From: Coleophoma eucalyptorum
Lineage: Eukaryota; Ascomycota; Leotiomycetes; Helotiales; Dermateaceae
Direction of reading: 5' to 3'
NCBI GenBank assembly: GCA_026120035.1
Contig: JALRME010000008.1
Span: 682,001 to 746,000, forward strand
DNA length: 64,000 bases
Below the pieces are notes generated by a model, which did not search any database, was not told where the DNA came from, and saw nothing but the letters and a program-made list of their open reading frames with translations. A program made the position numbers and the translations under genes. This document shows, in pieces, positions 1-10,949 of this stretch. The stretch's first letter is position 1. The number at the start of each line of letters is the position of its first letter.

Positions 1-922
1 GAGAAGGAGAGAAACCAGTTCGTCGGCCGTTTTTTTGTTAGTGGCTGCGGGGACCATGTAGGTGTTCTCGTATGACTTGGCCCAGGTCGACACGTCGTGC
101 ACGAACTCTAAGCCATCGGTCCATTCGCTGCGAGCTAATACGCCCTTGTACTGGATGCCCATGGCATCGCCTATGCTCTTCCAGAAGGTACCGATGGCGC
201 AGATCTCCATGTCGGTCAGGTCTCTCCACTCATATTGGGTTATCCAGCTGTGGGGGGTTAGTGGTATTATGCGACAGGTGGGAGTGCTTACCTGATTGGT
301 TCCGTCACAAAGACACTCAGCGTATAGAGCAGATCATCGTTGGAGATTTTGCCAGCCTTCTGATACCGGCTATGGATATAGTTCATCCGAGCGATGGCCT
401 TGACCACTCGCTCATGCTGTGGATGATGAGAGGAGAACCTATGCCTGTGAGTGAATGATCTGCTCGCCAAAGTCACGCGCTTACGGACTCTGTAATGAGA
501 ACTCCGGTGTCTGCATAACGCTTACTTGCATTGTCGGGATCCGAAAACTCTTTGGTTGCCACCAGCAGAGAGGATATCGTTGGGATTCCATATGTCTAAG
601 CAACCGATCAGCCTCCGCCTAAAGTCGGTCTGGAGTTACTCACCTTGAAAAGGGCAAATTGAAGGGACATTTCATAGAGTTTGGGGAACTCTAGCTCCGC
701 AAGATATTGCACAATGGCCTGAGCATCCACATTCGTCATCTTAGCAAATGATGCCTTGTCTGGATAATTGAACTTCTTGGCCATGGCATCTCGGCGACGA
801 AAGCGTAGAAGCCAACAAAGGGACAGGTACAGAGCAACAGCTGGTATAGCGTATGTAGTCCATGGTATCCCTTCCACACTCGGAAGCGCGGTCTGGAACA
901 CAGATTGGCTCGAATTGGCCAT
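1..922 (-). CDS. mpaB/latex-clearing-protein-type oxygenase, 5' part (runs off left edge)
   Basis: Partial gene; exons complement(<1..247, 292..444, 485..595, 644..922), joined by GTGAGT, GTAAGC and GTAAGC donors and AG acceptors that keep frame. The protein opens with a hydrophobic membrane anchor (about residues 21-40, ending RFRRRD). It then reads YGIPTISSLL, HPQHERVVKAIARMNYIHSRY, ISNDDLLYTLSVFVTEPIRW, EWRDLTDMEICAIGTFWKSIG and EFVHDVSTWAKSYE. These blocks are typical of the fungal ER-bound oxygenase family related to mpaB and rubber oxygenase (DUF2236-like). Family members are haem-dependent oxygenases, mpaB itself cleaving a prenyl chain in mycophenolate synthesis. The substrate here is unknown, and no mycophenolate-type neighbours are visible. 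The C-terminal part lies outside the window. Confidence 0.8.
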
Positions 923-2128
923 TTGGAGCTACGCCGCAGCTTAGTCTAATGTACGGATGATGGGGAGAAAGCGTCGCTATAATTCTGTGACACTATTGCT
1001 GGACTGGTGATGGAAACTACCTGGCAATAAACTCGCTTTTGAGGTGAATGAATTGGTACGAATTGTGCATGAGACAAATGAAGCTGATGTGAGAGCGGGT
1101 TGTCCTAGATTTAGCCTCGGGTGCATTGTTCCGGAAACGGTAGCTCCAAACCAGAAGCCAATGAAATCATCCCATTTGACAATTATTAATATCTATCACC
1201 TTCCATATAAATGTTTATGAGTGATAAACGGGAAAGCTAAGAAGACGCGACTGTCAGACGAGAAATAAAATAACAAAACAACCATCAAGATGCTCTTCAC
1301 AGTCCATAGCCAATCACCGAAAAAGCCGTCGAAAAGCAGCCAGTAGTCTATTTTTTCCTTCGCTGTAATTGCATACAATCCACATCATAGAAAATCATTG
1401 GAGCATAGCAACTATGTCTCCTACAGCGACTCTGCTGCATCGGCCTCGGGAATATCTGCAGCCTCCAGGATCAAGTGAGCTACTGCAATGAGGGGAGAAG
1501 CAGTCCACTTGATGCGACGACCGATGCAAGGCACGTGCCAAGTTTGAAATTCTCCGCATTTTTAACCGTAGTACCGCGGCTCTTTTCCCCGCACTCGTTG
1601 ATCGATCATGCCACGGATCACCGGGTTTTGCAGACCACGCTTTATAATGGCTACGCAGTAAGGTGAATTCCAAGCCAGAGGAGCAATGTTGTTATTGGTT
1701 CCTCGATGTACGAGGTTCTAGACACACAACAGGTCCGAAAGCTTAGGCTATGTATTTTTACTAGAATCAACGCTGACCCTGAGTTGGCTTTCTTCTCGAA
1801 TTATTTAATTCATGTGTTGTAGGCGTTGATGCTATGAAGCCCACTTGGAGAATGGTTGAAGGTGCTTTTTAAGATGGCAGTACATAAACAGACTGGCCAC
1901 CGCCACAATTGTCCTTGCAACATCGTCCATACTCCTGATAGGAAAGAACGATATGGTGAGAGGTTTCACACTGATACTTATTCTCTATTTAGTTATAGGG
2001 ACTCCTTAACATAATCTAAGTCCTCAAATAATTACTAAGGTATTTTAACGTCACAGCAAATCGTTTGACTTATAATAGATAAAGCTTCTCATTAATTCTG
2101 AGCTAGTCAGCATGGCTATAAGCTAACC
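923..2128. other. Intergenic region, nothing supported
   Basis: Between the divergent 5' end of the oxygenase and the 3' end of the esterase. Only short ORFs without family features (for example around 1196-1378 and 1395-1673, minus strand). No repeat or RNA gene seen. Confidence 0.6.
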
Positions 2129-4000
2129 TTAACGGCCATAAAGCTCCGAGCTCCATGAATTAATCAAAGTTATACCCTCACTTCTCCAGTCATCAGGCTC
2201 GGCATATCCTGAGCCAGTAGCATTCGCATCAAAGACAAAGTTCTGCCCATTCTCAATGGTATAACTGGGCCAGAAACTTCCCGGGTTTCCATCGTGGATA
2301 AAAGTGGCCCAGGCAGTAGCCATGAGGTCGCTGAGGTCATAGTAGCTCTGCGGCTCTCCTCCGAAGGGGTTCAGCGACACGGGTGGGTATCCTATTCCAT
2401 CCTTGTTGTTGAAAACAAATGCCACCTCCTGGAAATGGGTTGCTCCAATGTATGAAGGGATTCCGTTAGGGATCGTAGTGAACCGGTAAGAGAATGCCGA
2501 GAGGCCATTTTTGGCCCATGTTTCACAAGCAAGTCGACGGTTAGCAATGAATGTCAGATCGCCGGTGTAAGCTGCGCTGCGTCGCCAATTGCTTCCAAGG
2601 CCAAGCGCATCGGGAGGAACCCAAGATGCTGGAAGCCCGGTGGGAACTGCACCGTAGGTTATGGTTGCTGGATAAGCAGAAAGGATGGCGGAGGCGGAGG
2701 GTGCAGGTAGACTCACTGGAACATGTTAGTCTATGTCTAGAGAGTAAAGACAAAAAAAAACCAAGATGGGACTTGGGCGCTTGAAAAGGGTTCAATAGGA
2801 GGATAGCCTACCTTCCAGGTTGGCAAGGAAAGTTGCCGTAGAATTGACGCCCGCTGGTGAGAAAGCAGTTCCTTCATCTGAGTTTGCTCCGGAAATAATT
2901 GGTACGTGGACGAAGTCACCACTCGCAAGCTGAAGACTTGTGTGGCCCTGGATAAAATCATCATCGATGAGTGGTTGCCAGCCAAATGACGATCCTGTGG
3001 TATTGATCCAGGTGTTAAGAGTCTCATATGGGACTTCACGAAGGCACTGGAGTTGGTCTGCAGTAGAGCTGCATCCCAATGCTGCGGTAGCATTGGTAAA
3101 GGCGCCCCTATCCCAGGTATCTAAGTTTCCATAGAAAACAGGGTTGCCGCTCTCCATGATACCGCCCCTAAATAGTCCATCGTCTCGTCCACCGTAAGCT
3201 GTAAGGTGCATGCCAACCGAGAGGGCACCGGCAGACTCTCCCCAGATGGTGACCTTTGTGGCGTCGCCTAGCAAAACCCCTGTTAGTACTCACTGCGCAT
3301 CTCGAAAAAAATAATACAGTAGGAAGTAGAGATGTGACTAAGATGTTTCCTGGGTTAAAATGAATAACTTACCACCAAAGGCCGCAATGTTCTCTTGAAC
3401 CCAATGCAAAGCCAATCTCTGATCTCTGAATCCCAAGTTCGCATTACCGCTCTCAAGAACTTCCTCGCCAATGATAAAACCCCACATGCTCAACCGATAG
3501 TTGATAGATACTGCTATAATGGGCTTTCCGATATCCACAGACTTTTGCACAATAAAAGATAAATTGTATCTCTGGTCAATGCTAGAGCCTTCAGAAAGGC
3601 CTCCTCCGTGGATCCAAAACGCGACTGGTAGTTGTTCTGATTCATATCCCGATGGTCTAACTACATTCAAGTAGAGACAGTCTTCTGAGAGCGATGGGTA
3701 TGTCAAGTCGTCACTTCCATAGCCAACACAAGCGGAAGGGTATGATGCAGCGGGTTTAGAGCCTGCCCATGATGAATTAAGTGGCTGAGGAACTCGGAAT
3801 CGAAGGTCTCCTACAGGCGGCTGGGCGTAAGGCATTCCAAGGAAAAAGTCCTGATCATACTCCGCAGAATAAACTCCGCCATATGATCCATTCTTCACGG
3901 TGACAGTGAGGTCTGATGTAGCTCGTTCCAGAGTCGGGGCAGCGAGGACAGAGCATTTCAAAAGCAGCAAGGCCGCTACTTTCAACTTCTGAAACATCAT
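2129..4000 (-). CDS. Secreted type-B carboxylesterase/lipase
   Basis: Three exons, complement(2129..2715, 2812..3267, 3373..4000), 556 aa. Joining the donors GTAAGT and GTAGGC to their acceptors keeps frame. The N-terminus is a signal peptide (MMFQKLKVAALLLLKCSVLAA). The oxyanion-hole region reads FWIHGGGLSEGS and SEDCLYLNV is the type-B signature. The nucleophile elbow GESAG places Ser at about residue 221. The acid is probably Glu in GANSDEGT, and the base is probably His in GATHFQEVAFVF. Family members hydrolyse carboxylic esters, including lipids, in the extracellular space. The length is usual for fungal carboxylesterases. Substrate specificity cannot be read from sequence. The double ATG at 4000 and 3997 leaves the exact start open by one codon. 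Confidence 0.93.
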
Positions 4001-6333
4001 GGTAATATCTTAGGTATTTAGTCTCTAGAAGAGTTAAAACCACAAGAAAGGTTCCGATTGCTCTCCACGAGAAACAATTTTACAGCAGGACTTAGTATCC
4101 CATTTATACTTAATTTTAGCCGTGAAGCCAAGAGAATCATGGGTGTTAAACGACAGGGAGTCCAGCAGCACCGTAGAAACACCGACTGACTTGACTAATG
4201 GCAAGACTGAAGTTTTACCGAGCTCCCCCAAGCGTGTCACATTCCTTCCACAATCTACTCCACTCTGACTCCATTTGGAAGGCATTGACGAGTTTAAGAG
4301 TGACGATTCAACTTCAAGGCTCAATTAGTGGAGCAGGAATGCGGGGAATTGAAGTTGTGATGAACAACATGAACTCGTGATGTGAATAAGAGAGATTCGG
4401 CAATTGACAATAGGTGCACATGCCGAACATAGAGCTATAAGATAAACGGCGGTGGTAGTCCCTTATTAGGAGTGTAATTCTTCTCCAATCTTGCATGGTT
4501 CTCGTCGCACCTGACAAGGTGGACTTGGTCGGATACATAATCATCAATTGCCCTACTTCGGCCCTGCCAAGGAACTGGTAGAGACAGAGATGACGACCTC
4601 AGGAAGTTGAGATAGCTGCATGGGCTGGTAGCTCCGTTAGAAATCGAAAGCCAAGTGCGGAGCAGGGGATAAATCAAGCGGGCGATAATTAAAGCCGAAA
4701 AGGGTTCCTTCAATGATGATGATGGGTTGACTGGGATGAACCTCGGGTGCTTTTACCCCATGCCCACGCTCGGTTCCTCTCCACCTCCGCTCGCAGGATG
4801 CGCGGGTGGTAGTTCTTCGGGTGCGACCCAAAAACTCTCTTCCCCATTTTCGGAGAAGAGGCGGCCTTTACAAGGGGGAGTAAGTCATTGTGTTAACAAC
4901 AAATCTTAAAGAGGTACATGTCCGTTTTGTTTCGGCCCTTTTTTCAACTTCTAGGGGTCACGCCTTGCAATCCTCGGGTTATCTTCTCTGAAAGAGGAAG
5001 GCTATCTTGCTCAAGCGATTATTGTTGATTATTGTGTGATATTTGCCAAGCGCATTGCCGGGCTATCTACCGCGTATTCATTCTATGTATCTTGGTGGAC
5101 AACAATTAATAAACCTCTATCCTGTTTTGTTTGATACAGCATAACCATGAATGGATGTACGCAGCGTAGGTACTAGGGTGATGTCTGCAGGTATATTGCT
5201 TGTGCTTGGCTTGTGTATGCGCTGTGTTTATCCAGAAAAGTAGAAGTTATAGTCAGCTTCAGTCATCTATGTACAGAGACATGAAACATGGGCCAAATAC
5301 ACGTACATTCATAGTAACCTCGGTTTCTATTGATTTATGGATCTCTCCGAGTCCTCGGGTTTACTACCAACCATGCCATAGTTACTGGTTAGTAGCGCAT
5401 GGTTAGAGTTAACCCTTTATGAGAAGTAATGGATGCACACTCCGATACCGATAAGCAACACTAGTTTCTGATGGTTTATTTAATTGCTTCGAAGCTTTCC
5501 TACTTGTGAGAGACAACACATTAATTAGCAATGCCTTGAGCTCCTAACAAAGTTAAAGTCTGTTTATGACATGACTTGAAATCCAATATCGTACATATTA
5601 CGCTGCGATAGGTACATCACGAATCGTACATCTCAAGCTTATCTTGTTTGTAATTGATAGTAAAGAAATTTTTGATGTAAAGAACATACGAATAATACCT
5701 ACTCCTTCTAGTGGGAGATAATAAGACACTAGGAAATGGGATATTGAAACTTGTTCGTCCTTAATATATCGCATATTGAGCTCTTGCTAAAATAGGAATC
5801 AAGTAAAATTAACATAGGAAAGACGACAAGAGGCTTAAGAATAGGTCTTCGTTAGCTTAGTTAATCTGCATAGCTATGTTTCTTGGCTGGTGCTGCCTCT
5901 TATAGGTGATAGGGTAAGGGATTTTTAGCTTTCGCGCCTTCAAGGATCGGTGCGGGAAAGACACAAGGATATAATCGGACAGATATCACCAACCATACAT
6001 TGAATCCTCTCTATAGCAGCAGCATGGTATGTCAAATTTCGCTTAACTAGCTGCTACAATCATCACTCCCACAAGTGTTTTCCAATCCTGTATTTTCCCT
6101 CAAGGTATCCATCTCTACCTTCAAATATTGCAGAGGAAGCAATCACACTTCCCAAGGCAATGGCCACTCGAACAATCGGTGAGACACTGTAAAGTTAGTG
6201 AAAATAATCTCAGTAATATGAACAATATAGCGAGTTTCGAAATAGAGATGCTGTATCGAAGAAACTTGATCGTAATAAGGTGTACCTTCGCTTGCAAACA
6301 ACCACAAACATCCACACAGCCTACCACAAATCA
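4001..6333. other. Gene-poor, AT-rich intergenic region
   Basis: About 2.3 kb between the esterase start and the small cysteine-rich ORF. The part nearest 4000 should hold the esterase promoter. ORFs here are short, overlap in both strands and show no motif. No terminal repeats or RNA genes seen. Confidence 0.55.
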
Positions 6334-6591
6334 TTAGTTCACTTCGTGCCATAGGATATAAATAACGCAAAGGGGCTTCTACATATACGTATAGATTAGC
6401 ATAACTGCGTAGAGCCTGTTTCTCGCGAAGAAATTTCTGCTAACGCAAGTATGATTGCATTGGCAAAATGTTATATAAGGCGAACAGTCTTTCGGGCGTC
6501 TTACACTGGAATAGGTGCACTGTTGTGCATTTACAACCTTAAACTGGAAGAGCCCAGCAACGATAACAAGAGTGATGGCCTTGAAATGCAT
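6334..6591 (-). CDS. Candidate small secreted cysteine-rich protein
   Basis: Starts at an ATG at 6591. The first 22 residues look like a signal peptide (MHFKAITLVIVAGLFQFKVVNA). The mature part is short and Cys-rich (QQCTYSS, KDCSPYITFCQCNHTC). I propose two exons, complement(6334..6378, 6445..6591), with donor GTTAGC, a GCTAATC branch site and acceptor ATGTAG. That adds KPLC plus a short tail and gives six cysteines in a 63-aa precursor. Without splicing the ORF ends after a tail that lacks cysteines. The design resembles fungal secreted effector-like peptides, but I recognise no family. It could be a chance ORF; expression data would decide. Confidence 0.33.
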
Positions 6592-8785
6592 GATATTGAT
6601 TGTTGCCGATAATTGTGACGAACAGATATAATGTTCCCAGATACTCTTTGAGATATGTATGCTTTATTTGAATATTAAAACCGGTGAGGAGTTAAGAGCA
6701 TATCGTTCGAAGAAGATATTTATATATTTCTACGTCCTTGTATAGGAAAAAGAACGCGGTCAAAAAATCATCCTGTATTACGCCTGAGTTTAGCTTTTCC
6801 GTAGTGTTGATTAAGCAGAACAAAGTACAAGGACAGCGAATCGTCTCTTGCTGATCTTCATGCCATTTCAAATTTAGAGGCATAATGCTAATATCATGTT
6901 CAAGTCAGCCAATTATGATTTGAGGCAGCCTAATCGCATTGTGGTGTCACATCTGAGAGGTGAGGATTACACGAACATGCGCAGCACTAATAGACTTGGC
7001 ACTTGTAATTCGCTCGACAGCGGTACGCAGAGAAGCCCTAGATGACGAAGGGGTATATACAATTATTCTATTCTCTAGACTTCACGATTTATTTCACTAC
7101 AAGAATGATCCTAGAGTAACGAAGGCTCGTTATACAGGTTAATTATATTACTTTATCTGCAATTTTACCTATACTGTATCATTCTTAAGTATTTATGTAG
7201 GAACTGTAACTCTTGGTCTTTTATCCGCATCTATCTCCTCAGTAGCCCAGCCAAGAAAATGGCTTGGACCACACACTACCTATTGTCACACCTTAAAGAG
7301 CCGTGCGGGGTACATATCAAAAGACGGGACAAACTCTATTTCAAGGGCGACTACATGTTTAAAATAGACATAAAGGCTATTCTCGTGCCGCTTCGTCAAT
7401 ATTAGTTGCACTCTAGATTGGTGATACCTCCTGTCACCAGATTTCATCTGAGAAGCCCCATCAGCCTTCGCTCCCAAGACTACCCAGCTTAAGAGTTTAG
7501 GCTCTGCATCGATTTTTAGTAATATCTCTCGAATTGTATGAGTATTTCCCGCATCATGACTTACTAGATCAGCTTTTAGTTGGGCCAAATTATCCTGCTC
7601 TAGCTAACTGAACTTGAATCTCTTCCATTTTTTTATTCCCATTTGTTTGTACCTATGAAACGTAGTTGCAAGAATCTATAACACTCTATCGGGTTTATTA
7701 TGCACCTGTAGAACCCCTTCTCTTGGACCTTCTAGTTTATTGGGAAACAACTACCTACAGGCTACTTCATATACTTGTAGAAATTGAATCTAAATTTTCT
7801 GTATAATATGGACACCACATCCCCTGTGGAGATTAAAGATAGAAGTTGAAATTTCAAGCCAATGGTTGTAAGGCTATGAAACCAACACAGAGGTTTGAAG
7901 GATCGACTTTCTTGCGCAAGTCATATGCAGTCAGACGGATCAGCTGAAGTTGGTATCCATCAGCTTATTTTGGCTATGCAGACAACATCTTAGGACGTAG
8001 TCATTATTTTCTCTGGAGATATAAGGATTATCAATGAATAACCCCATGTTTATTCATTGTCGCTGTCTTTAACCTAGGCATCTGCGCCAATCTTTGCCTT
8101 TCAACGGCGGCTCGAATATGATGCAAGAGTCTGTGAGCAGTGATGTCACGTGATTCTTGGCTCTCACAGTACAACCATCCCAAAGTCTCTTTGTCATTCG
8201 CACGTCGAAAATATATAGAATTGTTGTGGCTTTCTTCAACTGCCACAAAATAATTATAAGATTTGTACAAAAAAGAAAGTAAATAAGAGGAATAGGACAT
8301 CATGTGACGAGCGCCTGTAGAGCTTTCCACTTGCAAGTCTTAAAACTCGACAATCTTGAAAGTAAGCGTGGGAGAGAGGTGGGGGGATGATATTTCGCCT
8401 TTGAACCATGGGCATACACCACATAGTATAATATTATCTAAGAATCCGGGTCCTCAGAGGAGACCAGTAAGCTGTGTATTAGACTGGCAATGCTGTGGCA
8501 CTTTACGTCGAGGCCTTATCGCGATAGAGTAAATTTACGTAGTCTGACCAACGCGCATCGGGATGCGGCAGGGTTTTAACCGGGGTGAGATATAGAACAG
8601 GAATCAGATCAGCCGCATGTCTGCCTTGAGAATTACAAAATTTAAGCCCCTCAAAAGATAATTCTGCGATTCATGCTTTTCCTTCACCAATACTTCGCTC
8701 CCCCTATATTCCACTATCCTTACACTCTCGCCTTCGCTGCAATTGTACCATTGCGCTGCGTGTTGGATGTTATATCTCGCGAAAC
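6592..8785. other. AT-rich intergenic region without a convincing gene
   Basis: ORFs on the minus strand at 7286-7588 (100 codons) and 8031-8336 (101 codons) have no recognisable domain and no neighbouring exon that extends them. The part closest to 8786 should contain the HET gene promoter. No mobile-element ends seen. Confidence 0.5.
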
Positions 8786-10908
8786 ATGACTTTATGTTCC
8801 GTATGCAAAACCATTCCATTTGATGACCTGCCAGACTTTCCTACATGGCTGCCAACCTTCCATCTGCCTTTATTGGAGAGGGACCTGGTCCCTTATTTAC
8901 CCAAAGGCAGTAGGAAGTGGAAGGCAGAAGGGAAAACGCTAGGACTTCCACATCACAAGACTTTAGAAGCACTCAGGGCGGCTGCAGAGTCATGTGAGGT
9001 CTGTCAGCTCGTCAACGTCGGTGTCTCTCGGGTTCTTGAACTCATTGTAGTGGCAAATGAGGAGGAGTGGTATAGGTATAACGATATGAGTGGTCCTCCT
9101 ACCCTGGAGCTCTTTGTGTGCAAGAGAGAAGCAGGCGGTGATGGATTTGTCGTGCTGAGCCCAGCGGAGAAAAACAGCGAGGTGTTTCTGATGGGCGCTG
9201 TAGGATATTGTGTCGACTATGGTATTCTGCCGTGTTCAAAACTTTGGCATATAAGCATACTGATGAGAGGGTAGATAGTGAAATTAGGGACAAAGTCCGT
9301 GGGCGGGTTGTTCCTCAAGATCCCACATCCCCGAACGTCCTAGGACAATTACGGACTTGGCTGCAAAGCTGCGAGCAGGATCACAGTCATGAGAAATTAG
9401 CTAAGAGCACGCTCCCGGCGAGAGTTCTTGATGTGGGTGATCCAGAGCTAGATCCAAACGAAATCAAACTCTACGAAACCCAAGGCGCAGTAGGCTATTA
9501 TGCTACGTTGAGCCATTGTTGGGGAAATTCCCCAGAATTTACCACAACCAAGGCGACAATAGAGCAGCGTAAAGTCGGCATCAATGTTCTAGAACTACCG
9601 AAAACCTTCCAGGACGCGGTGAGAATTACTCGTGAGCTAGGTTTGCGGTACCTCTGGCTCGACAGTCTCTGCATCTGCCAGGATGATCTCAAGGACTGGC
9701 AGCGTGAGTCTTCTATCATGGGAGGCATCTACGCACAGTCATATGTGTCGATTTCAGCAATGCGCAGCCTGAATGATACTGATGGCTTCCTCACTTCTCG
9801 GCCGGCTCGACAGTATGTGCCAATTCAGCTGAATTTCAATGGAAACCCCGGGACCATCTTAGCATTTGCCCTTCCTCTCGCATGTGCCGCCAACGGCTCT
9901 CGATATATCAAGATGGGTCGCGAGCCTCTGAGCAAGCGAGCGTGGGCTCTTCAAGAACGGTATCTAGCGCCGCGAATTCTTCATTTCGCGTCATCGCAGA
10001 TATCATTTGAGTGCAACGGTAATTTCCTAACTGAGGATGGCTTTGCCGACCCAGACCGCATGTTCACGTTAAAGAGTAAGGACCAAGAAGACGACGACGA
10101 GTGGCCAGTGCAGTACCGTGGATCCGATGTTTGGCGTTCAATCCTTTATTTCTATTGCTCACGACGACTTAGTAGGCACTCTGACAAGCTTTCTGCTCTC
10201 TCGGGGTTAGTGAGGGCTTTCTACGCCTCGAATGGAGGCGCTGGGGAAGCTTCTGATATGTATGTGGCCGGCCTTTGGCGCCAAAACATCATTGAAGATC
10301 TATGTTGGCAGTCTATCGGAGGAAGGGGCGTCCGCCCACCTTCCTACAGGGCTCCGTCCTGGTCATGGGCTTCCATCGACGGCTCTACTGGATCTTCCGG
10401 TCTGGGAGACTTCACAGATATTGCGGAAGTTAGGGAAATCAGTGTTGATGTTCCTGGGGAGAACCCATACGGCGAAGTCACTGGTGGATATTTACAGATA
10501 CAATGCCCACTTGTGCCGGTGCTGGTGAGTCACGAGCCCGAAACTGACTGGGAGAAAGGGCCTCCCAAGCGTAACGTGAGACTTCGGATCGAGGGTGAAA
10601 ATCCGTTCGGCTATTCCTCAATGTTTGATGTAAAAGGAGAGATTAATCGTGATGAGATAGACAAGATGAACTTGTTCATAATGCCTATTGCTTGGAAAGA
10701 GACACAGGATTATGAAACTAAGGAAGATATAAAATATGCTGTGTCACTTCTCGTCCAATCCACAGCAGGGCCTAGTACAGCAGATCAAATGGATAGAAAT
10801 CCTTCTTTCCGGAGGGTCGGACTTCTTTATCCTGAAGGTACAAAACTAGTTGATTCCTGGATTTCTATGAAAGAAAGGGGGGAGCTATCATCTTATACCA
10901 TAGTTTAA
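8786..10908 (+). CDS. HET-domain (heterokaryon incompatibility) protein
   Basis: Best model join(8786..9199, 9256..10908), 688 aa. A 56-nt intron (GTAGGA...TAAG) reconciles two frames. If it is not spliced, the frame change is a lesion. The N-terminus has a paired-Cys segment (LCSVC, then SCEVCQLV) common ahead of HET domains. The HET domain proper (about residues 218-320) shows YYATLSHCWG, LPKTFQDAVRITRELGLRYL, WLDSLCICQDD and the QSYVSISA block. Downstream, SKRAWALQERYLAPRILHF and YRAPSWSWASIDG are standard C-terminal HET-protein blocks. HET proteins trigger or control cell death after fusion of unlike hyphae; the partner here is unknown. The 3' end lies 41 bp from the convergent hydrolase-repeat locus. 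Confidence 0.88.
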
Positions 10909-10949
10909 GTATACATTGAACTATTAAGATAGCCTTATACTATATCTTA

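Noticed and set aside
1..922. Mycophenolic-acid-type cluster around the mpaB-like gene
   Set aside because: No polyketide synthase, prenyltransferase or methyltransferase is visible here; the family is widespread outside such clusters.
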